Assembly (NCBI RefSeq): GCF_018588885.1
Contig: NZ_JAFFIW010000047.1
Location: forward strand, 1 to 48,078
Direction of reading: 5' to 3'
Length of the DNA stretch: 48,078 bases
From: Mesorhizobium sp. dw_380
GTDB taxonomy: Bacteria > Pseudomonadota > Alphaproteobacteria > Rhizobiales > Rhizobiaceae
Shown here: positions 8,298-17,273 of the stretch, piece after piece
How positions within the stretch are numbered: position 1 is the stretch's first letter
How the letters are laid out: every line of letters starts with the position of its first letter
The notes under the pieces: model-generated
What the model was told of the DNA's origin: nothing
What the model saw: only the letters and a program-made list of their open reading frames with translations
The model's database searches: none
Made by a program: the position numbers and the translations under genes

Positions 8298-10535
8298 ATG
8301 GACCGCAAGCTTGCCGCGATTCTCGCCGCCGATGTCGTGGGCTATTCGACTCTGATGGAGCGCGATGAGGCCGGCACGTTCGAGCGCCTTCGTGCCGGAC
8401 GCAAGGAACTGTTTGAACCCGAAATTGCACGCCACCACGGCCATATCTTCAAGCTGATGGGCGACGGGATGTTGGCCGAGTTCGGCAGCGTCATCGATGC
8501 CGTCGAATGTGCGGCGTCGCTGCAGCGCGGGCTTGGCGAGCGCAACGCTTCGCTTCCCGAAACCGAGCAGATTCACGTGCGGATCGGCATCAACCTCGGC
8601 GAGGTGATCGTCGAGGGCGAGGACCGGTATGGTGGCGGGGTCAACATCGCAGCCAGGCTTCAGCAACTGGCGGAACCCGGCGGCATCTGCGTGTCGGGAA
8701 AAGTGGCCAAGGAGGTGGAGAGGAAACTGGCTTTCGCCTTCGAGCCGATGGGCGAGCAGAGGGTCAAGAACATTGCCGAACCAGTTCAGACCTATCGCGT
8801 GGTGCTTGATCCAGCGGCAGCGGGCACGACCCTCAAAGCTCGCCGCCGGCCGCGCGCCTGGCGCCTTCCGGTAGCGGCGGCTGTTCTCATCCTGGCGCTC
8901 GGCCTTGCCGCGGCATGGTGGCAGCCGTGGGAGAGACCTGCGCAACCTGCTGCGCCCGCGGCCAGCGAGGCGGTAGATGCCCGGCCGTCGCTCGTAGTCC
9001 TGCCCTTCGACAGTCTCAGCGACGACAAGGAACAGGAATATCTCGCCAACGGCTTCACCGAGGACCTGACGACCGAACTGGCGCGCGTGCCCGGCCTTTT
9101 CGTCGTCTCCCGCAACGCGGCCTTTGCCTACAAGGACAAGGACACGAAGCCGGCGGAGATTGCTGCGGCATTGGGCGTCCGCTATCTGCTCGAGGGTTCG
9201 ATTCGCCGCGTCGGCGACGACATGCGCATCAATGCGCAACTGATCGACAGCTCGACATCCGGACATCTCTGGGCGGAGCGCTTCGACGGCCGGTGGGCGG
9301 ACGTGTTCGCGCTGCAGGACAAGGTCGTCGGCAGCATTGCCGGCGCGCTCCAGCTCCGCCTGTTGAGCGTCGCGCCGGCCGCCCGCGCGGGAGGCACAAA
9401 CAATCCCGAGGCCTATGATGTCTATCTCAAAGGGATGGACATCTATAACCACATCAACACCCCCGAGGAGTTTGCGCAGGCTGTGAAGCATTTCCAGCAC
9501 GCGGTGCAACTCGACCCCGATTTCGGCGCGGCTCATGCCCAACTCGCCTGGGCCTATTGGGACGCGGACATCGACCGGGCCGTGGTGATGGGGCTCACGC
9601 GAGCCGAAGCCTATGACAAAGTCCACGAAACCCTGAAGCTCGCCGCCCGACATCCTTCGCCGGGTTATTATCAACTGGTCGCCGAGTTGATGGTCAGGGA
9701 GCACAACTCGGACGAAGCAGTCAGCGTTCTTCTGAAATCGGTGGCGCTCGATCCTAGCGATTCCTGGAATTATCTCTCGCTGGCCAATGCCCTGAATTTC
9801 AACGGCCGGCCGAAGGAAGCGCTGAGCTATCTCGATGCGGCTGCGCGCGTCGACCCGATCTCGTGGATGGACTACAGGCGCTACCAGGCCGGACTGGCCG
9901 AGTTCGGTCAAGGGAACTTCGAGAGCGCGGTTCGCTCCATCGGGAAGATGGACCTTGCTTCGCCCGATCCACCGGCCAACTTCTATGCCCTGCAAGTCCT
10001 TGTTTCGGCCTATGGGCATCTTGGGCGCACCGACCAGGCCGCGGCCGCCTTGGAAATGTTTAGGAAGGTTGTTGCGCGCAGAATGGAATACGGGGCGAGC
10101 CAGTTGATCACCCAGGACTACATGGTGTTCAAGAATGCGGCCGATATCGAACGCCTTTTGGCCGGCCTGACCAAGGCAGGTGTGCCCGATCTGCCGGTAT
10201 TGGCAAGTGCAGGCATGAATCCGAAGGACCGGCTCACAGGCGCGGAAATAAGGTCTCTCATGTTCGGCCACGAAACGCGCGGAAGATTGGCGTTTGACAA
10301 GTTCCTGCCTATGCAGCGCACGACCTCCGTCGACGGCGCCGTCAGCGAGACCATTGGCCAGAGGACCCACTCAGGAACCTCGTGGGTGCAAGGCAATTTC
10401 TTGTGCAATGCCTTTCCGGTAGAGCTGACAAGCTGTGGAGCAATTTATCGCAATGTGTTCAGGACGCCGGGGCGCGACGACGAATACAAGGCCGTTTACC
10501 GCGGGGACCAGTTCGAGTTTTCGGTCGTTAAGTGA
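8298..10535 (+). CDS. membrane-anchored class III adenylate/guanylate cyclase with TPR domain
   Basis: A 745-residue protein. The class III cyclase domain (1-165) has metal-binding Asp12 (LAADVVGYS) and Asp56 (LMGDGML) and the Asn/Arg pair in 'GVNIAARLQ', so it is probably active. A single membrane helix follows at about 190-210. Next is a TolB/FlgO-like region ('LVVLPFDSLSDD', 'GFTEDLTTELARV', 'VRYLLEGSIRR'), then TPR repeats ('AVQLDPDFGAAHAQLAWAYW'). The cyclase lies in the cytoplasm and the rest probably in the periplasm. Mesorhizobium genomes carry many such paralogs. The start 'MDRKLAAIL' is the family start. A 699-codon minus-strand frame over this gene is a codon-bias shadow. Signal and target are unknown. 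Confidence 0.92.
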   Translation: MDRKLAAILAADVVGYSTLMERDEAGTFERLRAGRKELFEPEIARHHGHIFKLMGDGMLAEFGSVIDAVECAASLQRGLGERNASLPETEQIHVRIGINLGEVIVEGEDRYGGGVNIAARLQQLAEPGGICVSGKVAKEVERKLAFAFEPMGEQRVKNIAEPVQTYRVVLDPAAAGTTLKARRRPRAWRLPVAAAVLILALGLAAAWWQPWERPAQPAAPAASEAVDARPSLVVLPFDSLSDDKEQEYLANGFTEDLTTELARVPGLFVVSRNAAFAYKDKDTKPAEIAAALGVRYLLEGSIRRVGDDMRINAQLIDSSTSGHLWAERFDGRWADVFALQDKVVGSIAGALQLRLLSVAPAARAGGTNNPEAYDVYLKGMDIYNHINTPEEFAQAVKHFQHAVQLDPDFGAAHAQLAWAYWDADIDRAVVMGLTRAEAYDKVHETLKLAARHPSPGYYQLVAELMVREHNSDEAVSVLLKSVALDPSDSWNYLSLANALNFNGRPKEALSYLDAAARVDPISWMDYRRYQAGLAEFGQGNFESAVRSIGKMDLASPDPPANFYALQVLVSAYGHLGRTDQAAAALEMFRKVVARRMEYGASQLITQDYMVFKNAADIERLLAGLTKAGVPDLPVLASAGMNPKDRLTGAEIRSLMFGHETRGRLAFDKFLPMQRTTSVDGAVSETIGQRTHSGTSWVQGNFLCNAFPVELTSCGAIYRNVFRTPGRDDEYKAVYRGDQFEFSVVK

Positions 10536-10606
10536 ACTCCCAAATGCCGCAAAGGCCGAAAGTCTGCTTGCGGGATATACATGCGACCTTGTTCGCCATA
10601 ACCGCA

Positions 10607-10780
10607 TCTGCTAGATGGCCGAACGGCAACTTCCTGTCCACGTGGATCATTGGCGGCCAACTGATTTCAACCCTACCGTCCCTAAGCCCAAGCGCGGACC
10701 GCGAGCATCGAGCGCATCTTCGGTCAGTCCCGCTAGCAGCGGCGTCGGCGCACATGGCAAGCGCACCACTAGGGCAATCG
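10607..10780 (+). repeat. diverged intergenic repeat, copy B
   Basis: Shares 'AGATGGCCGAACG' with copy A (7132-7144). It also shares 'AGCGCACCACTAxGGCAATCGG' (about 10758-10780; x differs) with copy C (11207-11229). Another common block is 'GGTCAGTCC' near 10724 and 11159. It lies downstream of the second cyclase. Confidence 0.45.
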
Positions 10781-10999
10781 GGTAGAGGCGTCGATGGTGG
10801 AAGCGCAGCGACGAAACATGCTCCGATCAGATCAAATAGCAGAGACCCAGATAGCTGCGAGGGCGCTCGTCTACGGTCTCGCACGCATGTGCATTGACGG
10901 ACACTTTGCGCAGTGGGCAGTGCCTGGACAAGCTGCAGAGCGGACTGTGGAGGCGTATTAAAGCACTTCGTGACACTCATCGGAAACGTCGTGCCCTGA

Positions 11000-11310
11000 T
11001 GGGAAGGGCGCCGATGGCAACCTTCGGAAATGGCGCTGCTCGCTCGTTTCCCTCGCCGGCACGAATGGCGCCATTCGATCTATCCGGGACAACCTGCGAG
11101 ATTTTGGACCTGCTACCTCACGTTTGAGCGCGAGCCCGTGAGGACGGAGTGCATGGTCGGTCAGTCCAGCTAGTCCAGCGGGTCGGCGAAGTAGGCGCAC
11201 GTTTCGAGCGCACCACTATGGCAATCGGGAGTCGGTTCTGCATGCCATGGGAGGAAGCTGACGAGGGTCACCTCGGTTTCGGGGAACCAATCGACTCTCT
11301 TCGCGAGACT
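11000..11310 (+). repeat. diverged intergenic repeat, copy C
   Basis: Combines blocks found separately in copies A and B: 'AGCGCACCACTA' and 'GGCAATCGG' as in B, then 'GGAAGCTGACGAGG', 'CTCGGTTTC' and a 'GACTCT' block as in A. It therefore looks like the most complete copy. It lies between the second and third cyclases. Confidence 0.45.
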
Positions 11311-11846
11311 GGATGAACCTGATGGAGCGAAGTCCTAGGATTGCCGTGGTGAACGGTGGGGATGCCTCTTGTTGCGGCAGCAGAATTTTCCGCCAATGCT
11401 CCGCTTTGTGCGGGAGGGAAGATGGGCCGAGTGGCAGCACGGGTTGTCGACGGGCAAAATCGACCAAAGCCGACATATTCCAGGAGCAGCGGACAGCCCA
11501 TTCAGACAGATCAAACCTGTCGCGCGATCCGATGAACCGATGCCGCGTGGCGCTACTGCGGGCTTCCAGCAAGGGTGGGCGCTGGTCCGGCAGGAAGAAT
11601 AGGCCAGAGCCGGACCGGCCGGAGTGGACCACCCCGCAGCATCCTTTCATCCCAGTGTGAGGGTAACGGACCGCACGCTCGAAGATGGCAGGAAATCGAC
11701 TCGACGTCGGCTTGCCGCGATTTTGGTCGACCTCGCGTGCTCACCGGCTGATTGGCACATGATGCCGGCGTCCCCAATGCGCTATTGCCAAGGGTGTGCT
11801 ACTGTAATCACTCGCGCAGTGTGATGCTATCCACTGGGGGGCGGTC

Positions 11847-13784
11847 ATGGACCGAAAGCTTGCTGCCATTCTTGCCGCGGACGTGGTTGGCTACTCCAAA
11901 CTGATGGAGCAGGACGAACAGGGCACGTTCGAGCGTGTCAAGGCCGCCCGCAAGGAACTATTCGAACCTGAGATTGCCCGCCACCATGGCCATATCTTCA
12001 AGCTCATGGGCGACGGTCTGCTGGCGGAATTCTCTAGCGTCGTAGACGCCGTCGAATGCGCCGTGGCACTGCAAAGAGGCCTCGGAGAGCGCAATGCGGC
12101 CGTTCCCGAGGATCAGCGCTTCGCGGTGCGCATCGGCGTCAATCTTGGCGAGGTGATCGTCGATGGCGACGACCGCTTCGGGGAAGGCGTGAACATCGCC
12201 GCCCGCCTGGAGCAGATCGCGGAGCCTGGCGGCGTCTACGTCTCCGGAAAGGTGGCCAAGGAGGTGGAGAAGAAGCTTGCCTTCGCTTTCGAGGCCATCG
12301 GCGAGCAGCGGATGAAGAACATCGCAGAGCCCGTCCCGGTCTACCGGGTGAATCTGCGTGGGCAGCCTCGGCGCCGCCTGATCAAAGCTCGTCGCTTGCG
12401 CAATAGATGGCTGATGCCGGCGGGGTTGGCTGTTGTTGTGGCGGTAGCCGCCGGTGCCGTTCTCGGCATCCAGGGCTGGTGGAAATCATCGGGTGCGACT
12501 GTCGATTACGCGTCGATTGCCGTCCTGCCGTTCGACAACCTCGGCGGTGATCCCAAATGGGAACGGATCGCTGACGGGATAACAGAAGACATCATCACCG
12601 ACCTATCCCAAGAGGACCAAGTTCTCGTCATCGCACGCCACTCGACCAATGTTTACAAGGGCAAGGCCGTGGACATCCGCCAGGTCGGCGCCGACCTGGG
12701 CGTGAGGTATGTTCTCGAGGGTAGCCTGCAGGCGACCGGCGATCGCGTTCGCATCACGACGCAGCTTGTTGATACGGCCACAGGCGCCGACGTCTGGTCC
12801 GAGCGCTACGATCGATCGGACGAAGATATCTTCGCGGTGGAGAGCGACGTCACTGCGAAGATCGCAAACAGCTTGGCGTCTCAAAGCGGTATCCTTCGCA
12901 AATCTCAATTGAAACTCGCCCAGCACAAGCCACCCAATAGTCTGACGGCTTATGATACCTATTTGATGGCTGACCAGATGGCCTTTACCCCAGTTGGGGG
13001 TATCACCAAGGATGGGTTGATCGAAGCAGAGAAGCTGTTCAAAAAAGCCATAGAACTCGATCCGCAGATGGCGCGGGCCTACGTCGGCTTGTCCTACGTC
13101 TATAGCTACATGTTTGGCTATGGCTTTGCTGTTTCTCCTGCGGAGGCACTGTCAAAGCAGTTGGAGGCTGCCCAAAAAGCCGTGGAGCTGGATCCGAACA
13201 ACAACAAGGCCCACGGCGCTCTTGGCCAGGCCCTCAGCTGGAATGGTCAGTGGGCGCAAGCGCTTGTCGAGTTTGAGAGCGCGGAAGCCCTTGGGCCAAA
13301 CGACGCCGACACTCTTGCGCTGATTGCCAACAACGTTGCTGCGGACGACTCTGCACGGGCGGTCCGCCTTGCGGAACGAGCTGTCTTGCTGAATCCTCAC
13401 TACCCGAACTGGTATAATATTGGTCTTTACTGGGGATACTTTTTTCAAGAACAGTTTGACAAGTCTCTTAAGTATGTAAGGCTTTATCAGAATCCCTCAG
13501 TAAATGAGAAATCCTTTCTTGCCATGCTGTATGGTTACCTTAACCAGCCGGACGAGGCGAAGAAAGTGGCTGAGGAGGTGCTCAAAGAGGACCCCGGGTG
13601 GACCGCAGAGAATTTTCTCACAAAGTGGTCAGTCGGCGGGGAGCACGAGACCGAGCTGGTTGCAGAAGGAGCACGGAAGGCCGGACTCCGAGCCTGCGCG
13701 ACCGCGGCGGAGCTCCAAGACAACCCCAAGATGATCCACGTGAAATCGTGCGACGACGAGCGCGCTAAGGGAGCCTCGGGCTGA
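11847..13784 (+). CDS. membrane-anchored class III adenylate/guanylate cyclase with TPR domain (second paralog)
   Basis: A 645-residue paralog of the cyclase at 8298. The catalytic domain (1-165) is very similar: metal Asp12 and Asp56, and 'GVNIAARLE' with the Asn/Arg pair. One membrane helix at about 189-212 is followed by a TolB/FlgO-like segment ('SIAVLPFDNLGGD', 'GITEDIITDLS', 'VRYVLEGSLQ') and TPR repeats ('AIELDPQMARAYVGLSYVYS'). The C-terminal parts of the two paralogs differ more than the catalytic parts, which suggests a common output but different inputs. The start is supported by a purine-rich GGGGGG tract 8-13 bases upstream. A long gap on each side suggests its own promoter. Confidence 0.92.
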   Translation: MDRKLAAILAADVVGYSKLMEQDEQGTFERVKAARKELFEPEIARHHGHIFKLMGDGLLAEFSSVVDAVECAVALQRGLGERNAAVPEDQRFAVRIGVNLGEVIVDGDDRFGEGVNIAARLEQIAEPGGVYVSGKVAKEVEKKLAFAFEAIGEQRMKNIAEPVPVYRVNLRGQPRRRLIKARRLRNRWLMPAGLAVVVAVAAGAVLGIQGWWKSSGATVDYASIAVLPFDNLGGDPKWERIADGITEDIITDLSQEDQVLVIARHSTNVYKGKAVDIRQVGADLGVRYVLEGSLQATGDRVRITTQLVDTATGADVWSERYDRSDEDIFAVESDVTAKIANSLASQSGILRKSQLKLAQHKPPNSLTAYDTYLMADQMAFTPVGGITKDGLIEAEKLFKKAIELDPQMARAYVGLSYVYSYMFGYGFAVSPAEALSKQLEAAQKAVELDPNNNKAHGALGQALSWNGQWAQALVEFESAEALGPNDADTLALIANNVAADDSARAVRLAERAVLLNPHYPNWYNIGLYWGYFFQEQFDKSLKYVRLYQNPSVNEKSFLAMLYGYLNQPDEAKKVAEEVLKEDPGWTAENFLTKWSVGGEHETELVAEGARKAGLRACATAAELQDNPKMIHVKSCDDERAKGASG

Positions 13785-15072
13785 TTAGCGACTAGTCGGA
13801 ATGAAGCCGCTCCGCCAAAGCGCGAGCGAGCGCCGCCGGTCCGGGGTTCGAGGCAGGTCGGCTAGGGGGCAGAGTTGGCGCACAAACAGTCCGCGCTATG
13901 ACACGAAGGTCGGCTTTGTCGTTCCGGAAGCCGCCCTTCGGCTTTCGGCCCAAAGCTTGCGAGGGTAGTTACCCCGGAGGAGGGTTAGGGTGAAGGTTGC
14001 GTCCTGTCCGGGAAATGAACCTGCTCCCTGCCGCGACACGGATACCCGCCCGACCCAACCTGGTCCGCGTTGACATTGTCAACTTGCGGCCAGATTGGCG
14101 GCGTCCCACACTCAATTCTGTCAACCAGATAGCCGTGCGTTCTCTTAAGCCGTAAGAAAACGCTTTACCCTAAGTTTACATCAAGTTGACAAACCGGAGC
14201 CCAAAGCCACATTTTGAAAGTCTGTCAACTTCGCCGGAATCCAGAAGCTGCGCCGTGCCCGGGGAGGCGGCCGCCGTGGAGGCCGAAGGTAAGGCGCTCG
14301 GGCGTTGTGATCCTTGATACAGCGGGGAAACTATTTCGCGCCTGGCCCCAATTCGGAACCTGCAGGCCCTCTAAGCCTCTGACAGGCCACATCTAAATAG
14401 ATGCATTCACGTAGGCCGAATGCACGTGCCCACGAGACATAAGGGACCTGGGCGCAACGACTTCACAGTTTGTTTCCGCGGTTGGAAGTCCCAGGCGCTG
14501 CGATCTCGACCCGACGGCTTTCTCAGTCGACTCGTTCTCGATGATCGTTCATTCATCGCGCATCGTCTTTGAAGATCAGCAGAAGTCCACGAACTAACCG
14601 GTGTCTTGCGAGTTAGCGAGGTGCCATGGGGCATCAGGTTTCAGTGTGCCGAATTCGCTCACCAAGCTGTCGGGAGAGACCGTCAGACAGCGCCGTGGTG
14701 TTGTGCAGCTGAATACTTACAGCTCGGTGCTCGAGCCCTCCAGTGAGGCCCCTTGCCGTTAGCGTCCATCACACAGACCTCGGCGAAGATTGCGGGCATG
14801 TCGGTGGCATCGGCGCCCTTTGTCTCGCGCGTAAGCGCGGGCAGGAAGTGTTAGACTCCATCCACTGGCTAAACTCCTCGTCGCGAACGTGTCATCGTTC
14901 GGGACACCTCGTTTGCCCAATGCCTCCGCCCTCTAGCCGAAGAATTTGTGGTTCATTGATGTCAGGTGACGACCAGCCCAGACCGAATTCCTCCACTACT
15001 TTTTCGTTTGATGTCGTGATGCAACACATGCGCATTCATCATCCAGGCTGCCCCAAGAAGACGTGCCTCACT
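13785..15072. other. 1.3-kb intergenic region with a repeated-heptamer cluster
   Basis: No gene is convincing here. The notable content is a cluster of TGTCAAC/GTTGACA heptamers at 14069-14229 (listed separately). On the minus strand near 14755-14825 a short frame reads 'GADATDMPAIFAEVCVMDANG', which has protein-like character but is cut by stops nearby, so it may be a gene remnant. Confidence 0.4.
14069..14229. repeat. cluster of five TGTCAAC/GTTGACA heptamers (possible IS21-type end)
   Basis: Exact copies occur at 14069-14075 (GTTGACA), 14077-14083 (TGTCAAC), 14119-14125 (TGTCAAC), 14185-14191 (GTTGACA) and 14223-14229 (TGTCAAC). The first two form a 15-base palindrome with a one-base centre. 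Three copies extend to TGTCAACTT when read in the same orientation. Ends of IS21-family elements carry several short repeats of this kind, so this may be one surviving IS end; no istA or istB gene is present. A protein-binding array is the alternative. Confidence 0.45.
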
Positions 15073-15312
15073 ATGGCTGCACGGGTCAGCGCCAGGGATT
15101 GGAAAGGCCTAAAACTGGGCGCAGCGGTCGGTATCGAATTGCAGAAATATGTCCGGCATTCCTATACCAACTACGACAAGCTGCTCCTATCCAGAATGAT
15201 GACGCGCGAGGAAGCGCGGGCTTTTATTGCGCCTCAGGTCGCGGACATCCTTAGGTCTTGGCGGGGGCCGAAGCTAAAACTGCGACTTGTGCAATTGAAA
15301 CCGGAAGGTTGA
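15073..15312 (+). CDS. DUF2293 domain-containing protein
   Basis: A 79-residue protein. The segment 'YVRHSYTNYDKLLLS' followed by 'MTREEARAFIAPQVADIL' and a final 'RSWRGPK' is the signature of the DUF2293 family, small conserved proteins of unknown function. I chose ATG 15073 ('MAARVSARDWKGLKL'), which gives a compact domain-sized protein. The frame stays open upstream to 14743, with other ATG codons at 15019 and 15028, but those parts look non-coding. It lies 257 bases before the SIR2/ABC operon on the same strand; a link to that operon is not evident. Confidence 0.6.
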   Translation: MAARVSARDWKGLKLGAAVGIELQKYVRHSYTNYDKLLLSRMMTREEARAFIAPQVADILRSWRGPKLKLRLVQLKPEG

Positions 15313-15525
15313 TAGTTGGGTATGGTTTCGATCAATCGCCCTTGATGGGAATATCTCGCTCCTAAACCGTGGTATGGCCAGTTTTAGACATTGCTACGCC
15401 AATAGGTGCCGTTTCGCTGCAGTCCGATATCGTTCTTGACGGCATCGGACGACAGCCAGCACGGAGACACTGTCATTGTGGCGGTCGCTTTACAGCCTGG
15501 CGCAAGAAGACATGGCTAAATATCG

Positions 15526-15551
15526 CGTGTTCGCATAACATCGTGAACACG
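15526..15551. promoter_or_regulatory. inverted repeat before the SIR2/ABC operon (candidate operator)
   Basis: Perfect 7-base arms, CGTGTTC and GAACACG, separated by 12 bases. The repeat ends a few bases before the Shine-Dalgarno sequence of the first gene. A repressor bound here would block transcription start or elongation; alternatively the RNA hairpin could limit translation. No regulator gene lies in the operon itself. Confidence 0.4.
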
Positions 15552-15569
15552 TAATGAGGGGGATTCTAT

Positions 15570-17273
15570 TTGCCGGACGCTGCTTCTATTTCAGTCAAGG
15601 AAACACTCGCGCTCTTCGACGGCGAATTCGCGGGGCTGAGCAAAGGCGCCTCGCAAGGCGAATACACTTTCTGGCTGGGGTCTGGCATATCTCGCGATCG
15701 GGTCGTTGGGCTTGACGGTGTCCTCGCCAAGCTCCTCGAATTCCTTCGTGTCCACGCTACTGCGGAAGCGAACTGCGGATATCGCCTGGCGCTCGAGAAG
15801 ATCATCGACATGGCGGCTCCCTCCGCAGACGAACGCGCCGGGATCGACATGGCGCAGCAGGCATCGACCTGGCCCAGCCTGAAGAACATCCTCAAAAGGC
15901 TGTGGAAGCAATATTCGGCCGTGCTGTCGGTGGAGATACCGGGCGAGAGACTCGACTACCTGCTATGGGAGGGCGTCGACTTTCCCCACACCTTCGGCGC
16001 ACAGCCCGCCGACGCCGAGCATCTAGCCATCGGCATGCTTGCTCTGGAAGGCGTCGTGACTGAACTGGCAACCGCCAATTGGGACGGCTTGCTCGAAGCG
16101 GCGATGCAAGAGCTCGGATATGACGAGACCTTCTATCGGATCACCGTGACCGGCGAAGACCTCCGCAACCCTGCTGCAGCCGCCATCCTCTACAAGTTTC
16201 ACGGATGCGCCCTGCGCGCGATCGCTGACGAGGCTGCCTATCGCCCTCTACTTGTCGCGCGCACAGCTCAGATCACAGGCTGGAAGAGCAACGAGACCTT
16301 TAAGATCGTCCGCGATCAACTTGGCGCCCTCGTTCAACGCAGCCGAACGCTCATGATCGGCATGTCCGCGCAGGATGAAAACATAAAGCATCTTTTCGCC
16401 TCGATGAATGCCCAGAAAGGCTGGAAATGGACCGACCAACCGACCCCCATCGTGTTCTCCGCGCAGGAACTTGGCGACGATCAGAAGAACGTCCTCATCG
16501 GGGCCTACGGAGAGGCTGATTACGAGGCGCATCGCGACCAGATTTGCGAAGCGGCGCGGCTCCAAGCCTATGCCAAGCCGTTACTGCTGGGGCTGCTTCT
16601 CCATGTTCTCGCCGCCAAGCTTGAGGTCCTTGCCAGTGATGCGCAGGCCGCCAATCTCGACCAACCGGCCCGGGCGGCGATTGCCGAGGGGATCCGGGCG
16701 CTCCGCGACCGCGTGGCCGATGCAGGTGACGCTGACCGGCCGGCGCTTGCCCGCGCGATAGCGGCTGGGCTCGCTCGCGCACGCCACCAATTACAGAATG
16801 GCGTTAGTGCCGCAGGTGTGCAGGCCTATTTCCCGCTCGACGGCGAACCGACGCATCGCATGAAGAATAAGCTGGCCCTGAAAAGTTCGGGCCAGCGAGA
16901 GGCCGCTGTGGCCTTGGGTCTTATCGGATTGGAGGAACAGGCAGCGAATTGGGTCAGTTCGATTGACGATCCTGCCGATCCGCGAACTGGTGCACTGCGG
17001 CTCACCTCGTCGAACGCCAGCACGCGCATCTTTTTCGCCGCAAACGACGACACCGTCACCAGCTTGCTCGACGCAGGCGCAATAGATGAGACGGATGAAG
17101 ACGCTGTGGTGATCTGCTCTGGACGCGTTTCGGAGCGACAGCAGCGCAGTCCGAGCGCCGCTATGCGCAGTGGCGCCCTTGGCCCGCGATATGTCGCTTT
17201 CGGTCCGATGCTCGGCAGCGCTACCGACCTGAACGAGTTGCGTGACCAGTTTCGCGGCGAGGTGGGGCTATGA
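15570..17273 (+). CDS. SIR2-like effector of a three-gene ABC-ATPase defence system
   Basis: A 567-residue protein whose N-terminal 290 residues have the SIR2-like NAD-binding pattern: 'FWLGSGIS' (34-41; usual GAGIS), 'TANWDGLLE' (168-176; usual TTNYD-LLE), 'YKFHGC' (208-213; the usual catalytic His in K-hydrophobic-HG) and 'LMIGMSAQD' (261-269). In anti-phage systems such domains destroy NAD+. The C-terminal half is mostly helical and unassigned. The start is TTG 15570, with the strong Shine-Dalgarno GAGGGGG about seven bases upstream. The stop overlaps the next ATG (ATGA). By gene order it is the probable effector of a Lamassu-like/ABC-3C system. There is no signal peptide. NADase activity is inferred. 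Confidence 0.85.
   Translation: MPDAASISVKETLALFDGEFAGLSKGASQGEYTFWLGSGISRDRVVGLDGVLAKLLEFLRVHATAEANCGYRLALEKIIDMAAPSADERAGIDMAQQASTWPSLKNILKRLWKQYSAVLSVEIPGERLDYLLWEGVDFPHTFGAQPADAEHLAIGMLALEGVVTELATANWDGLLEAAMQELGYDETFYRITVTGEDLRNPAAAAILYKFHGCALRAIADEAAYRPLLVARTAQITGWKSNETFKIVRDQLGALVQRSRTLMIGMSAQDENIKHLFASMNAQKGWKWTDQPTPIVFSAQELGDDQKNVLIGAYGEADYEAHRDQICEAARLQAYAKPLLLGLLLHVLAAKLEVLASDAQAANLDQPARAAIAEGIRALRDRVADAGDADRPALARAIAAGLARARHQLQNGVSAAGVQAYFPLDGEPTHRMKNKLALKSSGQREAAVALGLIGLEEQAANWVSSIDDPADPRTGALRLTSSNASTRIFFAANDDTVTSLLDAGAIDETDEDAVVICSGRVSERQQRSPSAAMRSGALGPRYVAFGPMLGSATDLNELRDQFRGEVGL

Larger units (their letters stand above)
10536..11846. other. 1.3-kb intergenic region with repeats, no gene identified
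   Basis: Two stretches share sequence with each other and with the gap at 7128-7320 (listed separately). Short open frames occur on both strands, for example 11369-11602, but none has a recognisable motif together with a good ribosome binding site. The region reads like old, decayed non-coding or pseudogene sequence between two cyclase paralogs. Confidence 0.4.

Noticed and set aside
8271..10370. Minus-strand open frame of 699 codons opposite the second cyclase
   Set aside because: It lies wholly over a gene with clear catalytic motifs and a strong family match. Its composition (many His, Arg, Gln, Val) is typical of antisense frames in GC-rich DNA, and it has no recognisable motif.
13839..13870. 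GGGGTTCGAGGC resembling a tRNA T-arm
   Set aside because: No matching acceptor, D-arm or anticodon stem can be folded around it.
14743..15072. Upstream in-frame extension of the DUF2293 protein
   Set aside because: The extension has cysteine/serine-rich, non-natural composition and no homology-like pattern. The domain is complete from 15073.
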